Shown: positions 6,370-12,109 of the stretch, in pieces
How the letters are laid out: the number at the start of each line of letters is the position of its first letter
How positions within the stretch are numbered: position 1 is the first letter of the stretch
NCBI GenBank assembly: GCA_934096535.1
Contig: CAKOMC010000035.1
Span: 1 to 14,992 of the forward strand
Reading direction: 5' to 3'
DNA from: an uncultured Bacilli bacterium
GTDB taxonomy: Bacteria > Bacillota_I > Bacilli_A > RF39 > UBA660
Length of the DNA stretch: 14,992 nt
Program-made: the position numbers and the translations under genes
Notes under the pieces: model-generated
Seen by the model: the letters and a program-made list of their open reading frames with translations, nothing else
Database searches by the model: none
Told to the model about the DNA's origin: nothing

Positions 6370-6834
6370 TTATTTTATATACTTTCCTAACTCATTTTGA
6401 AACTCACAAGTAGATAATTTACTTAAATATTTATCAAAAGCCAATGGGGAATTGGTTATTTCTTCTCCCATCCAAATTTCCTTAATATAATTATTCATAT
6501 TATCTAATGAATCAAATTTAACTTCCACTCTAAATAAACCTCTATATTTTCCTAAATATTTTTTTATGGAAATATTATTATTATTTAAAAGTAAGTAACT
6601 ATCTCTAATTATTTCAGAATAAGATTTTTCTTTTAAATCAAAAAATTCTTCTTCTGATATAGCAATTTTTGCAATAACATTATTGTCATTATCTAACTCT
6701 TCTTTTTGATACGCATCATTTTTCCTTTGTATTCTTAGATTATCATTAATATAATATCTTTCGTATCTAATTGCTTCACTTAAGCTTAAACCATCTAAAG
6801 AGTTGATGATAAATCTTCTTGTCAATCTTTTCAT
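6370..6834 (-). CDS. Divergent CYTH-like (triphosphate tunnel fold) protein
   Basis: 154 residues. The second half fits the CYTH domain well: EIIRDSYLL (about 74-82) in place of the usual I.K.RY, then a strand, then YRGLFRVEVKF (97-107, the GL..VEVEF signature), then W121-MGEEIT (the W-x-G-x-E-V-T signature) and a closing helix. The first half has LRIQRKND and YQKEE strands typical of the fold. The N-terminal ExExK motif that binds metal and triphosphate is absent: the residues there are KRLTRRFII. CYTH proteins include adenylate cyclases, thiamine triphosphatases and RNA triphosphatases; without ExExK, catalysis is doubtful and a binding role is possible. It overlaps the upstream gene by 4 nt (ATGA) with AGAGGA just ahead, so the two are translationally coupled. 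The assignment is by eye. Confidence 0.6.
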   Translation of the reverse strand: MKRLTRRFIINSLDGLSLSEAIRYERYYINDNLRIQRKNDAYQKEELDNDNNVIAKIAISEEEFFDLKEKSYSEIIRDSYLLLNNNNISIKKYLGKYRGLFRVEVKFDSLDNMNNYIKEIWMGEEITNSPLAFDKYLSKLSTCEFQNELGKYIK

Positions 6835-7565
6835 ATAATTCCTCTACTTAATCTCTTCTTTGATAGATTATTGCAATCATCTTGTATAAATTGTTTTTTT
6901 ATTTCTTCAATGTTTAATAATGAATTTTCTTGAAGTGGTATTATCCTTGTCATATTTTCATTTAAGAAAGCACAACGATGTTCAATCTGAAATTGTTCGG
7001 CATCAGTTGTAAAATCATATTGTATAAAAATATCAGGAATAAAACTATAATTACTATCACTATTACTTTTTCCATAATTTGTATCACTTTGAGTGTAGCA
7101 TCCATCTAACATACAATTTAATAAACTTGATCTATCACAAGATCCAACATCAATTTCATTTTCCTTGTTTGAGTTATTGTGAATAGGTTGCTGTCTTAAA
7201 TCAATATCATATCTTTTTATTGCGAGTTTTTTATATATTTCATTTAATGCAAAGTCATTAAATTGTTGACTTAATGCCACATTAATACAATTATCTATAT
7301 CAGTATTTTGATTAATTACCATAAGTCTTACAGGTATATTATTTTTATAAAAAACTATAGCATTATGTTTATTGCTAATATTTAATTCATTTAGATTACT
7401 AGTTATAATACAATTTCCATTTCTTATTACTTTATAAGTATCAAAGGGAATATTACCATTTTCAAATCCATCTACAAAAGCTCCACTAAAACATTCAATA
7501 TGGTTTTCATTTTGTTCAGTCCATAAATCTATAGTCTTAATAGTATTCAAAAAAATCATCTCCAT
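6831..7565 (-). CDS. Unrecognised 244-residue protein, partner of the CYTH-like gene
   Basis: No family recognised. The N-terminal 130 residues look like a mixed alpha/beta domain (alternating hydrophobic strands such as NAIVFYKNNIPVRLMVI, then a helix). A low-complexity Asn/Ser-rich linker (about 128-170) holds a cluster of cysteines (CDRSSLLNCMLDGC). A shorter C-terminal region ends in a basic tail. There is no membrane segment. It is the first gene of a two-gene unit with its own promoter in the 53-bp gap after the relaxase stop, so it can be expressed independently of the mobility genes. The first ATG (7,565) has no upstream GGAGG and lies close to the predicted transcription start. Independent expression plus tight coupling to the next gene fits an accessory, perhaps toxin-antitoxin or defence-like, module; function is not known. 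Confidence 0.65.
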   Translation of the reverse strand: MEMIFLNTIKTIDLWTEQNENHIECFSGAFVDGFENGNIPFDTYKVIRNGNCIITSNLNELNISNKHNAIVFYKNNIPVRLMVINQNTDIDNCINVALSQQFNDFALNEIYKKLAIKRYDIDLRQQPIHNNSNKENEIDVGSCDRSSLLNCMLDGCYTQSDTNYGKSNSDSNYSFIPDIFIQYDFTTDAEQFQIEHRCAFLNENMTRIIPLQENSLLNIEEIKKQFIQDDCNNLSKKRLSRGII

Positions 7566-7574
7566 TTCATTAAT

Positions 7575-7583
7575 ATTATAGCA
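7575..7583 (-). promoter_or_regulatory. Extended -10 promoter of the cargo pair
   Basis: On the minus strand TGC-TATAAT is a perfect extended -10 (hexamer plus 7,575-7,580). No good -35 is seen, which an extended -10 can tolerate. The ATG of the 244-residue gene begins 9 bp past the hexamer, so the mRNA would be leaderless or nearly so. Confidence 0.5.
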
Positions 7584-7618
7584 AATTTTCTTTATTTTAG
7601 ATAGATGCTTGCTAAATA

Positions 7619-8959
7619 TTATCTTTCAAAATCATCTTTTTCATTGTCTTTAGAATTGTTTTGAATAATCTTAATATCATTGTCATCAATTATATCTTCA
7701 TCATATAAATCATTTATGAAATCATCATATTTATTTGATGAGAAGAATTTATCTTGTAAGAACTCTATAAACTTTTGCCATAACTCTTTGAAATAATTTA
7801 ATGCTTCTTCAAGTTTAGTTACTTTTTCTTCCAATTCATCAATTTCATCGTTTGCATTATCTAAATTATATTGTAAATTTTCAATTTTCTCATCTCTAAT
7901 TTTAACTTTCTTTTGTAAATTTTTAACTTCATTGGAATGATTTTTTAAATCTTCTTCGTATTTTTCAAGTATAGTAGTTAAGTCATTAGTAGATTTTAAA
8001 TTAGAGGTTGCATCAGTAGTTTGTTTAATATAATCTTTAATTTCATCAACTTCTTTATTTGAAATAGTGAAGTTATTTTTATTTAATTTACTAGGTTTTA
8101 AATTATCGATAATTTCAGTTATTTGATTAGATTTATTTTGTAAGTTATCTGCTTTCTCATTTAATTCATTAAGTCGCTTTTTATTTTTTTCTTGTTCCTT
8201 TTTTAATTCTCTATAATTAGTCATATTTTTAACATTTATATCTTGATTGCGACCATCTTCTTTTGCTTTAAGAGTATAGTTTAAATGATAAATTCGATTG
8301 AATGAGTTGATACAATACTCTCTCATTTTATCTTGAATATTTCTTAAACTATTTGTTGTAAAGACATCACTTTTTCCAACTTGACGCTCCATACCATTTT
8401 TAGAACCCTCTTTAAAAGGTACCCCAACAATATGTAGATGAGGAGAAGATTCGTCAAAATGAATGGTCGCATTCGCTATTTTAAAATTAGGAACACCATT
8501 TTCTAAATCTAATATTTGTTCTTTATAAACTTGAATCATTTTTTTTAATTTATCATCTTGTTCAGCCCAAAAATCCATATCTCCAAGTTCAATGATTATT
8601 TCACAAGCAAGATCTCTTTTATTATCATTTGATATATGATTAAAATAATTTTCTATTTTTCTATCATTTCTCGTTTGCTTTTCATTGTATTTAATTCTTG
8701 CATCTTCAAATAATTCTAAATATAAATTTTTGGTATCTTCTACAATAGAAGAAGTGCCTTTTATTATACAAATTAATTCTTTATCATCATCATATTTTCT
8801 TAAATTATGTTTATCAACTTTTGATAGTTGTTGATAATTTTGTATTGCATTATTGTTAAAAGCAGTAGCATTAATTCCATTATTTCTAGCAAATTGTCTT
8901 GCTCTTTTTGTTTTATTTTTATCATTACTTAAATGTAATGAATAAGATAATTCTTCCAT
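7619..8959 (-). CDS. MobV-family relaxase (Pre/Mob) of element 2
   Basis: 446 residues from the chosen ATG. The MOBV signature HFDESSPHLH is at residues 167-176 (H167, D169, E170, H174, H176). The N-terminus SYSLHLSN is also typical of clostridial members. From about residue 240 to 405 there is a long Lys/Glu-rich coiled coil and then an acidic tail. It would nick at an upstream oriT and transfer the element using another element's secretion system; TnpZ of Tn4451 belongs to the same relaxase class. The ATG at 8,959 has GGGGG (8,970-8,974) 10 nt upstream. An alternative TTG start at 9,025, also with GGGGG upstream, would add 22 residues but would translate through a perfect 7-bp hairpin (8,990-9,007), so I prefer the shorter form. 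Confidence 0.85.
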   Translation of the reverse strand: MEELSYSLHLSNDKNKTKRARQFARNNGINATAFNNNAIQNYQQLSKVDKHNLRKYDDDKELICIIKGTSSIVEDTKNLYLELFEDARIKYNEKQTRNDRKIENYFNHISNDNKRDLACEIIIELGDMDFWAEQDDKLKKMIQVYKEQILDLENGVPNFKIANATIHFDESSPHLHIVGVPFKEGSKNGMERQVGKSDVFTTNSLRNIQDKMREYCINSFNRIYHLNYTLKAKEDGRNQDINVKNMTNYRELKKEQEKNKKRLNELNEKADNLQNKSNQITEIIDNLKPSKLNKNNFTISNKEVDEIKDYIKQTTDATSNLKSTNDLTTILEKYEEDLKNHSNEVKNLQKKVKIRDEKIENLQYNLDNANDEIDELEEKVTKLEEALNYFKELWQKFIEFLQDKFFSSNKYDDFINDLYDEDIIDDNDIKIIQNNSKDNEKDDFER

Positions 8960-8989
8960 AAATTCATAACCCCCTTTATAAACAAGAGT

Positions 8990-9007
8990 CCTACTATTTA
9001 TAGTAGG
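8990..9007. repeat. 7-bp hairpin ahead of the MobV gene
   Basis: CCTACTA (8,990-8,996) and TAGTAGG (9,001-9,007) pair perfectly around a 4-nt loop, between the two possible relaxase starts. It may belong to the oriT/leader structure. Confidence 0.45.
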
Positions 9008-9034
9008 GTAATTTTGCTTTGACAAAATTTCTAA

Positions 9035-9103
9035 CCCCCTATATATTTTGACATTGCACTTTGTTTATATCAAAATATGGGGCTAAGGTTTAGGCAACCT
9101 TAG
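9035..9103. promoter_or_regulatory. Candidate MOBV oriT: two adjacent stem-loops
   Basis: The first stem pairs CCCC (9,036-9,039) and ATATTTTGA (9,043-9,051) with TCAAAATAT (9,070-9,078) and GGGG (9,079-9,082), around an 18-nt loop that reads AAAGTGCAATG on the minus strand. Immediately next, CTAAGGTT (9,083-9,090) and AACCTTAG (9,096-9,103) form a perfect 8-bp hairpin. MOBV origins typically lie directly upstream of the mob gene and contain an inverted repeat beside the nic site. The nic site is not identifiable here. Confidence 0.4.
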
Positions 9104-9448
9104 AATCCACCTGTCTTATTTCGTAATATTCCAAAACTTCGTAATGAAATAAAACTACATAAAACTTCTGATAAAATAACAAGCACTGCTTTTTATTTTA
9201 TCTTCCAAAAATTATTCAAGTAATTGCAAACTATCGTAAGCAATTCTTTCATAATTTTATTTAAACAATCTATTGCTAATTTCATCAGCACAGCTGACAA
9301 AACTTGCCACGATTGTTATAACTTTTTTAGAAAAAAGTTAGCAAAAATTTTTCTTTTGATATGTAACTTCAAAACGAAAAATATAATTTTTGTTTTGAAG
9401 TTTTTCAATTATGTTTTTAATTTTGTTAGTCAAGAATTTCACAAGCAA
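9104..9448. other. Hairpin-rich noncoding region between recombinase 2 and MobV gene
   Basis: No supported coding sequence. Several perfect inverted repeats follow each other: 9,170-9,179 with 9,193-9,202 (10 bp, 13-nt loop), 9,319-9,328 with 9,331-9,340 (10 bp, 2-nt loop) and 9,365-9,402 (16 bp with one bulged G, 5-nt loop). A further one overlaps the recombinase stop: 9,425-9,436 with 9,458-9,469 (12 bp). The 9,365-9,402 hairpin is followed by five T residues on the plus strand, so it could end a plus-strand (antisense) transcript. The rest may be transfer-origin or lagging-strand-origin structure, or a structured RNA. Confidence 0.5.
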
Positions 9449-11344
9449 CTATCGTTGTTCTTGACTAACATTATTATTTTTATTTTCTTTATTTTTATCA
9501 AATTCATATATTCTACAATTTGTTTTTTCTGGTATAGTAGTAAATAAATCTTCTTTATTATCTATCAAGCATTTTTCATTATTACCTATATAGATAACAC
9601 CTAATTGTAGTTTATCTAACTTATCCATTTTTTTATAATCTTCTATTGGAAATATTCTAACAATATTTCTATTTTCATAATTATTAAAGAACATAACTTT
9701 ATCTTCATAATAGTAGGTTGCTTCAAAATAACCTACATTGTAATATTGTCTTAAAGTAAATACTATTTCACTAACTTTTTCTATTGGTAAGTATTCACTA
9801 AATCTTAATTTTGTTACAATATTACCAAGTAGTGCATAATCAGTTTTAGCAAGAAATCCAGCATCATATAATTCATTACATGGCTTACACATACTTTCTC
9901 TAAAATAAACTTCACCAATTCTTACTTTATTTTTTGAATAATATTCTAGTTCTACATAATCAACATATCTCATAATTAAATCTGATTTTTCACTTCTTGT
10001 ATAGTCTTTCCACATATAAGTATTTTCTTCGTATTCTTTTGGATAGACAAGCCCATTTATATAATCTAAATCCCTTTTAATTAAAATATCTTCTGGCGTA
10101 AATTTTAACTCATTACATAAATCACATTCTTTGATTTTTTCTTCTAGAATTTTAATTGTATTTTCTACAATTTCTTTTTCGTTATCGTATTCTTCAATAG
10201 TAAATGAACCATTAATATATGCTTTTCTAATTCTCTCAAACTTTTGATTTTGCTCATTTAATTCTTTAAGTAATTTGTCTTTTGGATTATTAAGTTTTGT
10301 TTTTATCATAGGTAGTAAGGTTTGATTTACCACTGAATCATATTCTTGAATTTCATTAATAAAATTATCAAATTCTTTTTCAATATCAGTTTCTTTAATT
10401 GATATTTTACAATCATGACATTGATAATAGTAGTAAACATTTCCATTTTTCTTTCTAGTTGCATTACCGCCTAATACTCTTCCACATTTAGGACATTTAA
10501 GTTTTTGTAAAAATAAATATTCTTTATCTCGTTTATAATTTCTAGCATTCTTTTTCTTTTGTACTTGGCATTCTTCCCATAATTCTTTTGATACAAGTGG
10601 CTCAACTACATTTTCATAATAAGTTGGATTGTTTGTCCTTTTTCCATGAACAAAATCACCTTTGTATATTTCATTTTCTATTATTTTTAGGATAGTACCA
10701 TCACACCAATTTGTTTTACCAAATACTTTTTCTTTGTTATATAAATTACTAATAGTTTGATAAGAATTACCCTCATAATATAAGTTAAATATTCTAATAA
10801 TTTGGTCTTTCGTTGCTTCATCTGGTACAAGTTTTTTATCTACATGTTTATAACCAAATGGAGCGCGATGGGGAATATTTCCAACTTTAATAGCACCTGC
10901 TAAACCTATTTTAGTTCTCTCACTTGTTCTTTCAATTTCATTTTGTGAAACAGTTGTTAAAAGTCTTGCAACCATTCTACCATTAGCATTTGTAGTATTT
11001 ATATCATCATTTGCACAATCAAGGTAAGCATTGTTGTCTTCCAAAAATTTCATTATATCTTCCATATCATAAACACTGCGAGTTAATCTATCTAGTTTTA
11101 AAACAACAATAGTATTTACTTTTTTCTTTTTAATATCTTCTTTTAATTCTTCAAATGCTGGTCTATGGTTTCCAGTTTTAGCACTTATTCCAGCATCTTT
11201 ATAAATCTTATAAATTTCATAACCTTTAAATTCACACATAGCACGAAGTCTTTTTTCTTGTTCTGGTAAACTAAATCCTTCTCTTGCTTGATCTTCCGTA
11301 CTAACTCTTATGTATATTCCTGCAATTTTCTTTTCTTCATTCAT
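9449..11344 (-). CDS. Large serine recombinase of element 2
   Basis: 632 residues from the chosen ATG. Same architecture as the element 1 enzyme: catalytic domain with S15 in YIRVSTEDQAREGFSL and KLDRLTRS, Recombinase domain with RAPFGYK, zinc ribbon with CPKC at about residue 284 and CHDC at about 309, coiled coil (about 355-400), and a C-terminal extension. It should catalyse excision and integration of element 2. The ATG at 11,344 places the catalytic serine at the same residue number as in the other recombinase. An upstream ATG at 11,374 would start inside the T-run of a terminator and has no RBS; the RBS for 11,344 is weak (AAGAAAGAA). The leader holds a promoter, a five-codon ORF and a strong terminator, so expression probably depends on read-through. 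No TnpV gene follows, unlike element 1. Confidence 0.92.
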   Translation of the reverse strand: MNEEKKIAGIYIRVSTEDQAREGFSLPEQEKRLRAMCEFKGYEIYKIYKDAGISAKTGNHRPAFEELKEDIKKKKVNTIVVLKLDRLTRSVYDMEDIMKFLEDNNAYLDCANDDINTTNANGRMVARLLTTVSQNEIERTSERTKIGLAGAIKVGNIPHRAPFGYKHVDKKLVPDEATKDQIIRIFNLYYEGNSYQTISNLYNKEKVFGKTNWCDGTILKIIENEIYKGDFVHGKRTNNPTYYENVVEPLVSKELWEECQVQKKKNARNYKRDKEYLFLQKLKCPKCGRVLGGNATRKKNGNVYYYYQCHDCKISIKETDIEKEFDNFINEIQEYDSVVNQTLLPMIKTKLNNPKDKLLKELNEQNQKFERIRKAYINGSFTIEEYDNEKEIVENTIKILEEKIKECDLCNELKFTPEDILIKRDLDYINGLVYPKEYEENTYMWKDYTRSEKSDLIMRYVDYVELEYYSKNKVRIGEVYFRESMCKPCNELYDAGFLAKTDYALLGNIVTKLRFSEYLPIEKVSEIVFTLRQYYNVGYFEATYYYEDKVMFFNNYENRNIVRIFPIEDYKKMDKLDKLQLGVIYIGNNEKCLIDNKEDLFTTIPEKTNCRIYEFDKNKENKNNNVSQEQR

Positions 11345-11371
11345 AAATTTTAATTCTTTCTTATTCTTCAT

Positions 11372-11422
11372 CAAAAAAGAGGCGACAAAGACACTAATTG
11401 GTTTTATGTCTTTGACACCTCT
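11372..11422 (-). terminator. Intrinsic terminator in the recombinase 2 leader (attenuator)
   Basis: On the minus strand the arms (plus 11,407-11,422 and 11,378-11,393) pair in 14 of 16 positions around a 13-nt loop, followed by six T residues. Only about 28 bp separate it from the recombinase ATG, so there is no room for a promoter between them. The 5' arm and loop also pair with the leader ORF region at 11,470-11,483. Confidence 0.75.
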
Positions 11423-11460
11423 AAAATTTCATTATGTTGCTTAATTAAATTTGTTTTATA

Positions 11461-11478
11461 TTAACCCCTCAAAAACAT
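11461..11478 (-). CDS. Putative leader peptide MFLRG
   Basis: ATG-TTT-TTG-AGG-GGT-TAA, preceded 4 nt upstream by AAGGAAG (plus 11,483-11,489). It lies about 16 nt after the predicted transcription start and about 38 nt before the terminator. Its start codon lies inside a 14-nt segment complementary to the terminator's 5' arm. At five codons chance is a serious possibility; the argument is its placement and pairing. Confidence 0.4.
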   Translation of the reverse strand: MFLRG

Positions 11479-11500
11479 AAAACTTCCTTATTGGTTTCTT

Positions 11501-11528
11501 ATTATAGAGAATTTAAAGTTAAAGTCAA
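11501..11528 (-). promoter_or_regulatory. Sigma-A promoter of the recombinase 2 leader
   Basis: On the minus strand TTGACT (plus 11,523-11,528), a 16-bp spacer and a perfect TATAAT (plus 11,501-11,506). The start of transcription would be about 11,494, giving a leader of roughly 150 nt before the recombinase ATG. Confidence 0.7.
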
Positions 11529-11595
11529 GACATAATTACCATTTTTTACCTATTTTAAGGCAATTTTAGAAGAAGTTAGTACAAATTACTTATAT

Positions 11596-11871
11596 TTAGT
11601 TAAATTGTTTTATAAAGGTTTCTAAATCTTTTAATTCTAGTTTATTTGATAGATTACCTACATATAAAGTTTTAGAGTAATTGAAAGCAAGAAATGTTAT
11701 TCCTTTAATAATAATTCTATGTGGTTCTACATAACTCAAATTTGTACGAGTAATATTACGAATATTACCATTAATAATATTAGGTTTTGCATTACAAAAA
11801 TCACATATAAATTCTATTTTGTTTTTTAACTCATTATCAATCTCTAATTCCTTTGTAGTAATATTAATCAT
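11596..11871 (-). CDS. Small 'YVEPH' protein of element 2
   Basis: 91 residues, no recognised family. Homologous to the small protein at 5,873-6,115, with the shared core TNLSYVEPHRIIIKG, then YVGNL and a C-terminal helix. The N-terminal third is helical and charged; this copy has C-x2-C (ICDFCNAKP), which the other lacks. It starts with ATG, with GAAAGG 11 nt upstream. It is the gene nearest the right element end, with a terminator (11,902-11,937) directly upstream and no good promoter. Expression may therefore depend on a promoter brought in by circularisation. The recombinase follows on the same strand after a 250-bp gap that has its own promoter. A directionality factor or regulator of the recombinase is the best guess. 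Confidence 0.65.
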   Translation of the reverse strand: MINITTKELEIDNELKNKIEFICDFCNAKPNIINGNIRNITRTNLSYVEPHRIIIKGITFLAFNYSKTLYVGNLSNKLELKDLETFIKQFN

Positions 11872-11901
11872 TTAAAACCTGTCCTTTCTAAACTTAAACA
11901 C

Positions 11902-11937
11902 TAAAAAAGTACCAACTTCTTTTGAAATTGATACTTT
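11902..11937 (-). terminator. Terminator between tRNA-Gly and element 2
   Basis: On the minus strand a 14-bp stem (plus 11,924-11,937 with 11,906-11,919, two G-T pairs) with a 4-nt A loop, followed by a run of T residues. It would end the tRNA-Gly transcript. The 3' arm contains the right attachment repeat, so the T-run side belongs to element 2. Confidence 0.7.
11907..11916. repeat. Right attachment repeat of element 2
   Basis: Second copy of AAGTACCAAC (first at 6,299-6,308); the match extends to 12 of 13 bases with one C/T difference. Confidence 0.55.
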
Positions 11938-11981
11938 GTATATTAAGTCCTAAACTATAAAAGTTCGGACAGATTTCCCAA

Positions 11982-12055
11982 TGGAGCGGATGAGGAGAAT
12001 CGAACTCCCGTTATCAGCTTGGAAGGCTGAAGCTCTACCATTAAACTACATCCGC
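11982..12055 (-). tRNA. tRNA-Gly (anticodon UCC), CCA encoded
   Basis: 74 nt. The acceptor stem GCGGATG pairs with CATCCGC; discriminator U is followed by encoded CCA. The D arm has GTTTAATGGTAGAGC, the anticodon loop CTTCCAA gives UCC for GGA/GGN glycine codons, and the T arm is GGGAG-TTCGATT-CTCCT. A strong promoter lies just upstream and a terminator downstream. This is the chromosomal landmark next to the two insertions. Confidence 0.96.
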
Positions 12056-12071
12056 ATAAGTAAGCAATATA

Positions 12072-12100
12072 AATATATCATAAATATTTCATATTGCCAA
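12072..12100 (-). promoter_or_regulatory. tRNA-Gly promoter
   Basis: On the minus strand TTGGCA (plus 12,095-12,100), a 17-bp spacer and an extended -10, TGA-TATATT (hexamer plus 12,072-12,077), each hexamer 5 of 6 to consensus. It lies 17 bp before the mature tRNA 5' end and just after the stop of the large gene. Confidence 0.7.
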
Positions 12101-12109
12101 GTCCTTTTT

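Larger units (their letters stand above)
6299..11916 (-). mobile_element. Integrated mobilizable element 2 (serine recombinase, MobV relaxase, CYTH-like cargo)
   Basis: About 5.6 kb bounded by the 10-bp direct repeat AAGTACCAAC (12 of 13 bases if extended). It carries, all on the minus strand, a YVEPH small protein, a large serine recombinase, a hairpin-rich region with a candidate oriT, a MobV relaxase and a two-gene cargo. There are no secretion genes, so it is mobilizable at most. Joining the flanks across one repeat copy restores a 13-bp stem (two G-T pairs) with a 4-nt loop, downstream of tRNA-Gly. Gene order and end structure parallel element 1. Confidence 0.68.

Noticed and set aside
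8960..9025. TTG start adding 22 residues to the MobV relaxase
   Set aside because: It would translate through a perfect hairpin, and the ATG at 8,959 has its own RBS and matches the expected N-terminus. It is not fully excluded, since a GGGGG also precedes the TTG.
9224..9547. Plus-strand open frame of 107 codons in the hairpin-rich region
   Set aside because: Phe/Ile-rich, no RBS, and overlaps both the hairpins and the recombinase 3' end.
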